DNA of 32,462 nt from a virus. A program made the position numbers and the translations under genes. Every line of letters starts with the position of its first letter. Position 1 is the stretch's first letter. Where the stretch lies: positions 1 through 32,462 of the IMG/VR virus record IMGVR_UViG_3300034198_007235, one strand, 5' to 3'. The notes below the pieces were generated by a model that was given only the letters and a program-made list of their open reading frames with translations, made no database searches and was not told the DNA's origin. This document shows positions 7,877 through 14,939 of this stretch, in pieces.

Positions 7877-10141
7877 TTACTTTATTATTTCGCTATGCAT
7901 TCCTTTGTTAGAATATCTTGCAAAATTAAACATTATTTCGGTATTATTTCTAATGGGTTTTTTAACATAAGTTTGATTTGCCATTATTGCAAGACCACTA
8001 CTAATAGTTGCATCAAACTTTGTACGATTAACTATATCAAAATTTGCCCAATCTAAAAGTGTTCTATTAAAATACATAGCTCCCATACTTCCTTCTTCCC
8101 TAAACTCACCGCTATAATCTATACCTACATATTGATTTATATAGGCTTCTATTGCATTTGCTTGTAACTCAATAGTTTGTGTAGATGATGGAATACCCCC
8201 TAGTTCTTTCTCTGAAGAAGACAAATCATTTTTATGTTTATCAGGTCTATTCAATGAGTAACCTCTATATCCTCTGTTTAAAAAATATTTTAATTGACCT
8301 ACTTTATTGTTCTCAATTAATATTGGCATACCATAAAATACACAAGCCATTAAACAATCTTCATAAAATTCTTCAGATGTTCTAGGTCTTGCTATATATT
8401 CTAAAAAGAAATGATTACTTGGTGCGTCATCCATATTAAATTTTGTAAGTCCGTGAAGAGAACCTTTAGAACCTCCACCTCCTACAACACCTGATATATC
8501 ATATGTATCACACCCAAAACTTCCTATGTGTGCATTTCCAGGATATTTCCTATCATTTTTAAACTCATAGTTATTACGCATCTCAGGTTTTGGTATCCAA
8601 GTAACTTTAAAGTTACCATCTTTGCTAGGTATCCAAACAACCTCACTATCTCTAACACCATTCTTCCAAGCAAACTTACCAGTAGATATCACTCTTGAAT
8701 GTTCTAATCCATCATTAGAATCTATTTGTTCGTATATTTTTGAAAGGTCAAATAAACTATTCTTTGCTTCATCACGGAATGCATGTCCTTCAGTTCTTGG
8801 ATTCTGTCTATAAAATTCATTTAAAGCATCGGAATCTTTCTTTAAAGACTCAACTTTATTCTCAAAGTAATCCAATACACCATCAAGTATGTATCCTCCT
8901 TGAATATCTTCAACTGGTTTCTCGGACTTTCTAAATACTGGGAATCCGTGTAAATCTATATATCCTTCAAAGTTCCATTCCATAGGAATAAATAAAGCAT
9001 ATAATCCACTCGCTGTTTGTCCGTTCTTATCTCTCTTTGTTACATCACTATCGTAATATAATTTTTTAAAATTAGCACCTCCATTAGCTTGTGAGTTACA
9101 CGTGCTACCCATCATACATTTACCTATAAGTTTACGACCAACTCTTAAACAAGTTTGAGTAACCCTCCAGTTATTCTGTATGTTATCAGGTTTTAACCAT
9201 TTACCACTTTCATCGTGTACAAGTAATTTTAATTTTTCTCCATCATAAGAGTTATCTCCTGTATTCTTCCAGTCAATAGAAGTATCTAAACCTTCCATTT
9301 CATCTTGAGCATCAAACATATTATTCTTAGTAATCTTTGAAGCTGGAACACGATAAGACAATTCAGTCTTTGGTTTATCCATACCATCCATAATAGGTTT
9401 GAAAAAGAAAGGATAATTACTTGAGATAGGAACTACTTTGTCTGTAAACATTTTTTTAGCATCACCTCCTGTTTTAGAAAGGATACCAAGTCTTGCATCT
9501 TTTGCAAGTGTTGCTATATTTACAAGTTCAGAGCTACCCATAAATGAAAAACCTGAACGTCTATTTTTTAAATAACACATTCCGAAACTTCTACTATCTG
9601 CTTTACAAGCTTCCCAAAATATCCAAAATATTCTATTACTCTCTCTAAATTCAGGGAGACCAATATCTATTTTAGTCCATTGAAGATACATATAGTGAGA
9701 CCCAGTTATATAAGATGGTTTACCATTGTTCATAAAGAACATTCCTTCTTCCCTTCTGTCAAACTCATTGTCTATATAAGATGTCCATTTTGACTTAAAA
9801 TCATTAGGCATCTCGTTCCACTGAAATATACTTTTTATTTTATGTAATTCTTTAGGATATTCAAAGCTTTCCCAATATTGATTCTCAGGTTTTTTGTCAC
9901 GTTTATATACTAAATTTGTTACAGAAGGTAAGGCTATTTTCAGTCCTTGCACTTCATAAACTTCACCTACAGTTCCATCTTTAGATATGACAACAACATC
10001 AAATTCAGGATTGTATCCATAAGACCATTCCTTCTTTTTATTTAGTCTATCTAAATCTTTTTTAGGTATACAATCTACAATAGAGTAAATGCTACTTTCC
10101 TTTGCTTCTTCTTTCTGCAAAGCTTTCAAATTTTTGCTCAT
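7877..10141 (-). CDS. terL: Terminase large subunit (TerL)
   Basis: ATP-driven DNA packaging motor and headful nuclease, 754 residues, the usual crAss-like size. The ATPase domain has a deviant Walker A around residues 193-199 (NRRSGFS), a Walker B LKLLVHDE at 304-311 ending in the catalytic Glu311, and a coupling motif GSTCNS at 345-350. The nuclease domain begins near 540 with SFGCDTYDISG (Asp545 as a likely metal ligand) and continues with PILIENN (Glu610). The N-terminal ~170 residues are an extension typical of this phage group. The gene overlaps the preceding 95-aa gene by 50 bases, which suggests coupled translation, and is followed by portal after 9 bases. Confidence 0.93.
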   Translation of the reverse strand: MSKNLKALQKEEAKESSIYSIVDCIPKKDLDRLNKKKEWSYGYNPEFDVVVISKDGTVGEVYEVQGLKIALPSVTNLVYKRDKKPENQYWESFEYPKELHKIKSIFQWNEMPNDFKSKWTSYIDNEFDRREEGMFFMNNGKPSYITGSHYMYLQWTKIDIGLPEFRESNRIFWIFWEACKADSRSFGMCYLKNRRSGFSFMGSSELVNIATLAKDARLGILSKTGGDAKKMFTDKVVPISSNYPFFFKPIMDGMDKPKTELSYRVPASKITKNNMFDAQDEMEGLDTSIDWKNTGDNSYDGEKLKLLVHDESGKWLKPDNIQNNWRVTQTCLRVGRKLIGKCMMGSTCNSQANGGANFKKLYYDSDVTKRDKNGQTASGLYALFIPMEWNFEGYIDLHGFPVFRKSEKPVEDIQGGYILDGVLDYFENKVESLKKDSDALNEFYRQNPRTEGHAFRDEAKNSLFDLSKIYEQIDSNDGLEHSRVISTGKFAWKNGVRDSEVVWIPSKDGNFKVTWIPKPEMRNNYEFKNDRKYPGNAHIGSFGCDTYDISGVVGGGGSKGSLHGLTKFNMDDAPSNHFFLEYIARPRTSEEFYEDCLMACVFYGMPILIENNKVGQLKYFLNRGYRGYSLNRPDKHKNDLSSSEKELGGIPSSTQTIELQANAIEAYINQYVGIDYSGEFREEGSMGAMYFNRTLLDWANFDIVNRTKFDATISSGLAIMANQTYVKKPIRNNTEIMFNFARYSNKGMHSEIIK

Positions 10142-10379
10142 CTTTAGTTGTATTGGTATTTCCGTGTAGTATATCTTGCTCTTTTTGTATTTTGTCTAAT
10201 ATGTAAAAAGCATCATCAAGAGCTTGTTTTTTAGCTAATACTGCGTTACGCATTTTATCAGCTGATACATCTCCTTCATCATCAGATATTATTTCGTCTG
10301 CTAATACTTTTATTAGCTCTGTTACAGATTTATAAGCAGCTGTTATAATCTGTTCTTTTAATTCTTCGTGGCTATACAT
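10092..10379 (-). CDS. Small helical protein upstream of TerL; terminase small subunit candidate
   Basis: A 95-residue, all-helical, charged protein whose C-terminal end overlaps the terL start by 50 bases. The sequence gives a predicted helical hairpin (about 35-70: MRNAVLAKKQALDDAFYILD), similar in layout to the oligomerisation core of small terminase subunits. No helix-turn-helix is obvious. The assignment as TerS rests mainly on its position as the first gene of the packaging unit, directly before TerL. A conserved crAss-like protein of unknown role is the alternative. It starts 19 bases after the -7 element at 10398-10405. Confidence 0.5.
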   Translation of the reverse strand: MYSHEELKEQIITAAYKSVTELIKVLADEIISDDEGDVSADKMRNAVLAKKQALDDAFYILDKIQKEQDILHGNTNTTKDEQKFESFAERRSKGK

Positions 10380-10397
10380 TTAATTTAATTTAAAAAA

Positions 10398-10405
10398 CAA
10401 AGGTA
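10398..10405 (-). promoter_or_regulatory. -7 element for the TerS-candidate/TerL/portal unit
   Basis: The minus strand reads TACCTTTG, an exact TAnnTTTG match, with the start codon (10379) 19 bases downstream. It lies directly after the terminator of the collagen-like fibre gene. Confidence 0.65.
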
Positions 10406-10438
10406 TAAAAAAAATGCCTTCTGTTTTAGAAGGCATTT
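10406..10438 (-). terminator. Rho-independent terminator after the collagen-like fibre gene
   Basis: On the minus strand AAATGCCTTC pairs with GAAGGCATTT (10 bp, loop of 7), followed by a T-rich tract. It is 20 bases past the stop of the fibre gene. The outer A-T pairs make the stem symmetric, so some activity on the plus strand is possible. Confidence 0.88.
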
Positions 10439-10458
10439 AATCTTAATATAAATTGTGA

Positions 10459-11922
10459 TTACAATGTAATTTCATTGTATGTAACATACACATCTAAACT
10501 TCCTGTACCTCCTGTTGGATTTCCTCCAACTGCTTTTAATTTATAAGCTCCAGTGGTAGCAGTTCCAGTAACGCTATCTACAATATATAGAGTTGAATTT
10601 ATATATCCAACCTGATTGATTGTTAATGGATTAGGGTTTATTGTATTTTGAGTATCGTTATTAAATTGATCAAGTAACTGCAAAGAGTTGTTAACCAAAG
10701 TATAAGAGTTACCAACATTTCTTCTAATATATAGATTTGTAGGTATGTTTACTTTTCCAGCTGATGGAGCAGGCAATACAACAATAGGAGTTGTAAATAA
10801 CTGCAATACTTGCGCTTGAGAAATAGTTGTTTTTAAAGTCTTTGTAACGATAGTACCAACAGCAAGTGTTCCTGTTTCATTTGGAAACTTAATAAGCTGA
10901 TTACCTGTTAATGTATTTGGTAAAGACAATGCAATGTAATTTGCTCCATTATTAAGTACAATACGATCTGGTTCTAAAAATGAAGTTCCACCACCAGCAA
11001 AAGCTGTTAAAATTTGTCCTGCTGATAAAATAGTTTGATAACTTCCAGCTGAAATTGTATTTCCTACATCGCAAACAGATTGTAAAGAAGGTGAAAATGA
11101 TGATATATCACTTAATAAAGCAACAGTACCACTATTATCAGGAAATTGAATAGTTCTTGCAGCAGATAATGAACTTGGAGGAATTATCTCCAAACTATTA
11201 GCGCCAGCTTTAGTGAATGATAATTTATCCGCAGCTAAAAATGATTCATCATTAGTTATTAGATTACTAACAGCAAAAGAAGCTGAATTTATAAATGACT
11301 GATAATTCGTAGTTGTAACTGTATTACCTAAGTTAATAGTGTCTTGTAATGTTTGAGTAGCAACTCCAATTGGTCCTTGAGGTCCAGTAGCACCAGTAGC
11401 ACCAGTAGGTCCAGCAGGTCCTACAGCTCCTTGAGAAGCTAATAAAGCCCAGTTTGATGTAGCAACAGTTGGATTAGATGTTCCAGATGTAGCTAAAATA
11501 CAAAAATAAGAAGCTCCGTTGTAACCAACTGCGTCATTTAAAATATAAGAAGTTCCTGAAACCCAAGAACCTCTCCAACGAAGTCCAGCAGGTCCTACAG
11601 GTCCTTGTGGTCCAGCAGGTCCAGTAGGTCCGATAGAAGTTAATGTATTATCATCTAAAATAACTTTTAAATCATTAATTAAAGATGCTAAACTAGTGTA
11701 AGCTACGTTAACTGAATTAAATATTTTTTCTACTTCACAAGACAAAATAATACTTCCAGTATATTTTTCTTTAATAACAACTACAACTTTGTTTCCTGGA
11801 GCTACAAATTCATTTGAAGACTCACTAACGTTTACGTTTTCATAGGTTGCTACATAATCTTTTTTTCTGTACAATAGTCCATTTACTTTAAAGTACCTAG
11901 AATCATGATTTTCAATTTTCAT
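10459..11922 (-). CDS. Collagen-like fibre protein with a putative carbohydrate-binding module
   Basis: A 487-residue virion fibre. Residues 1-96 form a beta-rich N-terminal domain. Two collagen Gly-X-Y blocks follow: IGPTGPAGPQGPVGPAG at about 97-113 and VGPAGPTGATGATGPQGPIG at 167-186. Between them residues 114-162 have the aromatic spacing of a small chitin-binding-like module (WRGSW, YILNDAVGYNGASYFC, then a terminal SNWALLA). The C-terminal part carries repeated fibre modules with LQ-x-GNT and FPDNSGTVAL or FPNETGTLAV, also present in the 1504-aa fibre. Collagen blocks trimerise fibres, and the module probably binds host surface glycans. It has its own promoter (11955-11962) and terminator. 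Whether it decorates the capsid or tail cannot be told. Confidence 0.75.
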   Translation of the reverse strand: MKIENHDSRYFKVNGLLYRKKDYVATYENVNVSESSNEFVAPGNKVVVVIKEKYTGSIILSCEVEKIFNSVNVAYTSLASLINDLKVILDDNTLTSIGPTGPAGPQGPVGPAGLRWRGSWVSGTSYILNDAVGYNGASYFCILATSGTSNPTVATSNWALLASQGAVGPAGPTGATGATGPQGPIGVATQTLQDTINLGNTVTTTNYQSFINSASFAVSNLITNDESFLAADKLSFTKAGANSLEIIPPSSLSAARTIQFPDNSGTVALLSDISSFSPSLQSVCDVGNTISAGSYQTILSAGQILTAFAGGGTSFLEPDRIVLNNGANYIALSLPNTLTGNQLIKFPNETGTLAVGTIVTKTLKTTISQAQVLQLFTTPIVVLPAPSAGKVNIPTNLYIRRNVGNSYTLVNNSLQLLDQFNNDTQNTINPNPLTINQVGYINSTLYIVDSVTGTATTGAYKLKAVGGNPTGGTGSLDVYVTYNEITL

Positions 11923-11954
11923 ATTTTTCTTTTTTTTGTTTAAATTTTGAATTG

Positions 11955-11962
11955 CAAAGGTA
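11955..11962 (-). promoter_or_regulatory. -7 element for the collagen-like fibre gene
   Basis: The minus strand reads TACCTTTG followed by CAAT, an exact TAnnTTTG match. It lies 33 bases before the start at 11922 and 9 bases after the stop of the double GroES-like gene. Confidence 0.65.
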
Positions 11963-11970
11963 TAAAATAT

Positions 11971-12540
11971 TTAGTTTAGTTTTAACACCACATCTCTATC
12001 TGTCATCCTGTATAACTTCTCACCATCTATTTCAAACTCATACTCACTATTCTTTGTAAATGCAACTAAATCTCCTTTTTTAAATCCTAAATCTTCTTGA
12101 GATTTGTTTGGATATATTAAAATACCTGAGTGCTTCTCTTCTTTATCAACATTATGTAGTAATTCATCTTGAATAGTATCGATTGGTTTTACAAAACAAA
12201 AGTTCAAATGTGGATTCCATTCTCCATTATTTCTTTTATACATATAAATCCTATCAGGACTTACTATAAATACACCTTCTCTAAAATACTCTGGAGAATT
12301 AGTTTGTCTACCTTTCATATCAAAATAAACTCTAAATATATTGTGATGTAAAATAACTATGTCTCCAACACAAATATCTCCACTGTAATTTATAGGAATA
12401 GCATCTACAACTCCAAGTCTATTTACATACTTTGCTATTTCTAAAGAGGTGTTAACAACAAAGTCTTCACCTCCTACTTTTTTAATATTATTGTACTTAT
12501 CACCATAAGGCGATATTATAAAATTATATGGACTTTTCAT
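11971..12540 (-). CDS. Tandem (two-barrel) GroES-like co-chaperonin, 189 aa
   Basis: Contains two consecutive GroES-like beta-barrels. Barrel 1 (about 1-105) opens with FIISPYGDKYNNIKKVGGED and contains SGDICVGDIVILHHN at 53-67. Barrel 2 (about 112-189) opens with NFCFVKPID and ends in FKKGDLVAFTKNSEYEFEID and GEKLYRMTDRDVVLKL, which follows the Cpn10 C-terminal pattern of GD-V, a beta-turn, then a 'Y-x-h-x-x-x-D' strand. I recall similar ~190-residue proteins in marine and Bacteroidetes phages. I chose the start at 12540 rather than an upstream Met at 12570 because it lies 1 base after the stop of the 74-aa gene. Likely role: capping a GroEL ring, perhaps the phage's own, during folding of fibre or capsid proteins. 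Assignment is from motif resemblance. Confidence 0.6.
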   Translation of the reverse strand: MKSPYNFIISPYGDKYNNIKKVGGEDFVVNTSLEIAKYVNRLGVVDAIPINYSGDICVGDIVILHHNIFRVYFDMKGRQTNSPEYFREGVFIVSPDRIYMYKRNNGEWNPHLNFCFVKPIDTIQDELLHNVDKEEKHSGILIYPNKSQEDLGFKKGDLVAFTKNSEYEFEIDGEKLYRMTDRDVVLKLN

Positions 12541-12541
12541 A

Positions 12542-12766
12542 TTAGTAATTAATGTTAAATTCAACAACAATAGGAAGATTTTTATTTATATTCTTCCATA
12601 TTACCACTTCTTTATCATCATTTTCTATCCATACAAAATACCCTAAATCATCTACAGTTATAGCGTGTATTTTATAATTACCTCCAAGAACTTCTTGATT
12701 AACTAAATAGTGCATTGAATTTTTATAATCAACACCAATAGTTATTTTTCTTATTTCATTTTTCAT
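12542..12766 (-). CDS. Hypothetical protein, 74 aa
   Basis: A 74-residue beta-rich protein with no motif I recognise. It alternates hydrophobic strands and polar turns (GNYKIHAITVDDLGYFVWIE) and is slightly acidic. Its stop is 1 base before the start of the double GroES-like gene, and it is the first gene after the promoter at 12788-12795, so the two are translated from one message. A role linked to the co-chaperonin is only an inference from that arrangement. Confidence 0.6.
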   Translation of the reverse strand: MKNEIRKITIGVDYKNSMHYLVNQEVLGGNYKIHAITVDDLGYFVWIENDDKEVVIWKNINKNLPIVVEFNINY

Positions 12767-12782
12767 TTTATTAAATTATATT

Positions 12783-12811
12783 ATTGGCAAAAATACAATA
12801 AAATTGCCAAT
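12783..12811. promoter_or_regulatory. Inverted repeat spanning a -7 element
   Basis: ATTGGCAA (12783-12790) and TTGCCAAT (12804-12811) form perfect 8-bp arms with a 13-base spacer. The minus-strand -7 element TATTTTTG (12788-12795, TAnnTTTG) begins inside the left arm. The element may be an operator for the 74-aa/GroES-like unit, a weak terminator for the 72-aa gene, or both. No clear T run follows on the minus strand, which argues against a simple terminator. Confidence 0.45.
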
Positions 12812-12817
12812 GATTAA

Positions 12818-13036
12818 TTACACTATAGATGTAATAGCTCCATTAACAACAGTAACTACTTTATTGTCTTGTGTAGTAAAAGTTCCACTAACACCTAAAT
12901 CTATATGTGCTTGTATAAAATTTATTAAGTCTTGTATTGTATAACTTTTTGTACTATTGCTATCTCCAGCATCTGTACCGATTAATTTGTCATCTAATGT
13001 TATTAGACCATCATTTAAGTAATCTTTAATTTTCAT
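12818..13036 (-). CDS. Small fibre-like protein with the tail-anchor motif, 72 aa
   Basis: A 72-residue protein made of two pieces seen in fibres. Residues about 10-41 (ITLDDKLIGTDAGDSNSTKS, then YTIQDLINFI) match the N-terminus of the 1504-aa fibre (NIVANDKWIGSDFNSGGETK, then NFTPTNLAAY). That is a pattern I know as the anchor segment of Bacteroidetes phage tail fibres. The last 15 residues (NKVVTVVNGAITSIV) resemble the C-terminal end of such fibres. The protein therefore looks like a fibre reduced to its two ends: a miniature appendage, an anchor competitor, or a remnant of a longer fibre. It is separated from the 45-aa gene by 21 bases and has no promoter of its own. Confidence 0.65.
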   Translation of the reverse strand: MKIKDYLNDGLITLDDKLIGTDAGDSNSTKSYTIQDLINFIQAHIDLGVSGTFTTQDNKVVTVVNGAITSIV

Positions 13037-13057
13037 ATCTTATTTTTGTTTTAATAG

Positions 13058-13195
13058 TTATTTACCCTGACCTCTATATAATTTTTTATAGTTTTTAGAG
13101 GCTTTTAATTTAGATGTTTTAGATTTAGCGTGAACATTAGGTCTGCTAACTTTAACTACAACTGCTTTTGCTACTGCGTTTGTTTGTTTTGCCAT
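13058..13195 (-). CDS. Small basic conserved protein, 45 aa
   Basis: An unbroken reading frame of 45 codons from ATG at 13195 to TAA at 13058. The product is very basic (about 12 Lys/Arg) and ends in SKNYKKLYRGQGK. I recall this ending from other small proteins of Flavobacterium phages, so I treat it as a real gene. It begins 2 bases after the stop of the 148-aa gene, inside the lysis-region unit. Possible roles are nucleic-acid binding or a minor virion component. Function is unknown. Confidence 0.6.
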   Translation of the reverse strand: MAKQTNAVAKAVVVKVSRPNVHAKSKTSKLKASKNYKKLYRGQGK

Positions 13196-13197
13196 TT

Positions 13198-13644
13198 TTA
13201 AAATAATTTAAATTCTAATACCAAATTAGTATTAGGTGTGTTATATTGTTGTACTGAATATACTACTCCTAAATTTATTCTTTTACAAGTAGCCACAAAG
13301 CTAATGTATAATGAAGGTAGCTTTGTAAATGTGTTAATTGTTTGAGCACCTAAATAACTATGAAACCTAATTAATTTAGGTATATATATCATTTGTTTTT
13401 GAATATCAATATATTCTTTTTGATGATATATTATAGAGTCTTTTATAGATATTACATTGTTAAGATTATCTATTTGTTTTTCTTGTAATAAAACTATTTT
13501 TTTATTTGCATCTCCTCTTACAAGGTCTTTAATAACTTCTCTACCTACCTTATCAGTTAATACTATCTTTTTTATTGTATCTGTCTGAGAAATACCTTTG
13601 AAGCTCACTAATAGACATAGTATCAATAATCTTAATTGTGTCAT
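13198..13644 (-). CDS. Secreted outer-membrane spanin-like protein, 148 aa
   Basis: Begins with a signal peptide (MTQLRLLILCLLVSFKGISQ) with probable cleavage after GISQ, a common flavobacterial site. It continues as a charged helical segment to about residue 90. The last 55 residues are beta-strand-like and end in NLVLEFKLF, a C-terminal Phe pattern typical of beta-barrel outer-membrane proteins. The gene starts inside the preceding 107-aa inner-membrane coiled-coil gene (92-base overlap in another frame), as Rz1 does in Rz. I infer that it is the outer-membrane partner of a two-component spanin. The only Cys in the signal region does not form a good lipobox, so it may be anchored by a beta structure instead of lipid. 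Confidence 0.55.
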   Translation of the reverse strand: MTQLRLLILCLLVSFKGISQTDTIKKIVLTDKVGREVIKDLVRGDANKKIVLLQEKQIDNLNNVISIKDSIIYHQKEYIDIQKQMIYIPKLIRFHSYLGAQTINTFTKLPSLYISFVATCKRINLGVVYSVQQYNTPNTNLVLEFKLF

Positions 13645-13876
13645 TTTCTTTTTGTTTTATATATTTAATTTTTTTCTTTATTTTTATATTTTCAATGTAT
13701 ATTGTATCTATTTTTTTTTGTTCTTTAGCTATCTCAACATCTAATTTTTTTCTTTTTTCAATAAGTGGTTTTAACTCTCCCTCTCCTATAATAGTTACAA
13801 ATATCCAAAAAGCAATAACTACAAATCCAAACCATTGTTTTTTTATAAATCTTAATATTAAATTTATATTTATCAT
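13553..13876 (-). CDS. Inner-membrane spanin-like protein (Rz-type), 107 aa
   Basis: One N-terminal membrane helix (residues about 15-31, WFGFVVIAFWIFVTIIG) is followed by a long, highly charged periplasmic coiled coil (about 35-90, with repeated EK/KK/IDT motifs). This is the plan of an i-spanin, which spans the periplasm and, with its outer-membrane partner, fuses the membranes in the last step of lysis. The start overlaps the endolysin stop by 4 bases (ATGA), which suggests translational coupling. Its 3' part overlaps the 148-aa secreted protein by 92 bases. Family-level similarity to Rz is by architecture, not sequence. Confidence 0.65.
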   Translation of the reverse strand: MININLILRFIKKQWFGFVVIAFWIFVTIIGEGELKPLIEKRKKLDVEIAKEQKKIDTIYIENIKIKKKIKYIKQKENDTIKIIDTMSISELQRYFSDRYNKKDSIN

Positions 13877-14346
13877 ACTATTTCTTTTTTATATTTCTGT
13901 AGTAATTTCTTTCTTTCTTCAATTCCATTATAACCTCCATTTATTTTTTTAGTTATAAGCATTATATTATCTGTATCTGCAATATAATTTAACTTGTGCT
14001 TAGACCAAAACCACAAAGCAGATATTAAGGCATTAGCTTCTTCTTCTAATAATTCAGGGTGATTTAAGAAATCTATTTTAGTATCTTTTGATAAAGCAGT
14101 ATAATTTGCCTTTCCTGTTATTTGTATATAACCCCTACCTTTATATCTTAAACCATCACCTGGTTTGGTATTACCTAAATCTAATCTACCCTCATATTTT
14201 TTAAAATAAGAGTCTTTACCTAATTCTTTAGTATATTTAAAACCTCCGCTTTCATGGTCTACTTGAGCCATAAAATGAGCTTTTCTTAAATTAGTATTGA
14301 TTTGATAATCATCTAATATTGACTTATATTTTTCGTATAATTTCAT
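13873..14346 (-). CDS. GH19-type endolysin (chitinase-like muramidase)
   Basis: A 157-residue glycoside hydrolase family 19 protein that cleaves peptidoglycan glycan strands during lysis. Clear signatures: AHFMAQVDHESGGFKYTKE around residues 23-41 with the catalytic acid Glu32, the second acidic residue Glu52 in KYEGRLDLGN, RYKGRGYIQITGKANY at 67-82, and INGGYNG near 135-141. Short single-domain GH19 proteins of this size are endolysins in phages (for example the SPN1S type) rather than chitinases. No signal peptide is present, so release depends on a holin. It overlaps the upstream 64-aa membrane gene by 1 base (TAATG) and the downstream i-spanin by 4 bases, forming a tight lysis cassette. 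Confidence 0.9.
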   Translation of the reverse strand: MKLYEKYKSILDDYQINTNLRKAHFMAQVDHESGGFKYTKELGKDSYFKKYEGRLDLGNTKPGDGLRYKGRGYIQITGKANYTALSKDTKIDFLNHPELLEEEANALISALWFWSKHKLNYIADTDNIMLITKKINGGYNGIEERKKLLQKYKKEIV

Positions 14347-14540
14347 TACTTTTTAAATATAGATTCAGCTCCAGTTATTGCTAATGCTCCTAGAGATAAT
14401 ATTAAAACGCTCTGTACAAATAAATCTGTATGATATATAAACATACCGATAATTAAAGATAATGCACCTGTAAGCCCTATAAATCGTTTTGAGCTAGTAG
14501 GGTCTTGAGAGTTTAATAATGATTTTATAAATTTAATCAT
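14346..14540 (-). CDS. Holin-like membrane protein, 64 aa
   Basis: A 64-residue protein with two predicted membrane helices (about 20-37, FIGLTGALSLIIGMFIYH, and 41-58, FVQSVLILSLGALAITGA) linked by a short turn, and a basic N-terminus. The size and topology fit a two-helix holin, and its stop overlaps the endolysin start by 1 base. The N-terminal NSQDPTSSKRFIGL resembles Bacteroidetes phage membrane proteins placed beside endolysins. Function is inferred from topology and position. Confidence 0.7.
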   Translation of the reverse strand: MIKFIKSLLNSQDPTSSKRFIGLTGALSLIIGMFIYHTDLFVQSVLILSLGALAITGAESIFKK

Positions 14541-14544
14541 ATTT

Positions 14545-14760
14545 TTAAATATTAGATAGCTCTATTTTTTGCTCTTCAGTTAAAGCATTATAAAACCATT
14601 CTTTACTAAGCATAATCTTAATGTGTTCTTCATTTCTAACTAACGTGTCTTTGTCATCATCAGATAATTCTTCAATTAGTTTTAATTTATTAATTAAATT
14701 AACTGAATCATAAGCCGCATTAATTGAACTTTTAATTTCTTCTTGTGTTAAATCTTCCAT
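14545..14760 (-). CDS. Hypothetical helical protein, 71 aa
   Basis: A 71-residue acidic helical protein starting MEDLTQEEIKSSINAAYDSV, with no recognised family. The frame is open further upstream to a Met at 14808, but that would overlap the 57-aa gene by 47 bases. The start at 14760 lies 1 base after that gene's stop and fits the tight spacing of this unit. It ends with EEQKIELSNI, 4 bases before the holin start. Its role is unknown. Position between fibre and lysis genes would suit a small virion or fibre-assembly factor. Confidence 0.6.
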   Translation of the reverse strand: MEDLTQEEIKSSINAAYDSVNLINKLKLIEELSDDDKDTLVRNEEHIKIMLSKEWFYNALTEEQKIELSNI

Positions 14761-14761
14761 T

Positions 14762-14935
14762 TTATTCTTCTGTTGTATAAGGTTGTTCATCATACCAATT
14801 CCATCCATCTATTGGATATTCATAAACATCTTTCTCTTCTTTTAATAATGTATAATCTGGGGCGTACACATAGTTAGGTGCATATTCCCAAATTAATTCT
14901 TCATTTTGTCTGTAAAATCCTTCTGTTGTTTCCAT
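14762..14935 (-). CDS. Small acidic aromatic protein, 57 aa; possible fibre-assembly protein
   Basis: A 57-codon open frame from ATG at 14935 to TAA at 14762. The product is acidic and unusually rich in Tyr and Trp (PNYVYAPDYTLLKEEKDVYE, then PIDGWNWYDEQPY). It starts 4 bases after the stop of the leucine-rich-repeat fibre. Small proteins with a 'P-DGWNWYDEQ' ending following tail-fibre genes are familiar to me as probable fibre-assembly or chaperone proteins. That is an inference from position and composition. The frame is supported by tight spacing on both sides. Confidence 0.6.
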   Translation of the reverse strand: METTEGFYRQNEELIWEYAPNYVYAPDYTLLKEEKDVYEYPIDGWNWYDEQPYTTEE

Positions 14936-14939
14936 ATTA

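Noticed and set aside
13638-13952. Plus-strand membrane-like frame opposite the spanin genes
   Set aside because: It is a shadow of the Lys/Ile-rich coiled-coil gene on the minus strand. No promoter or conserved start supports it.
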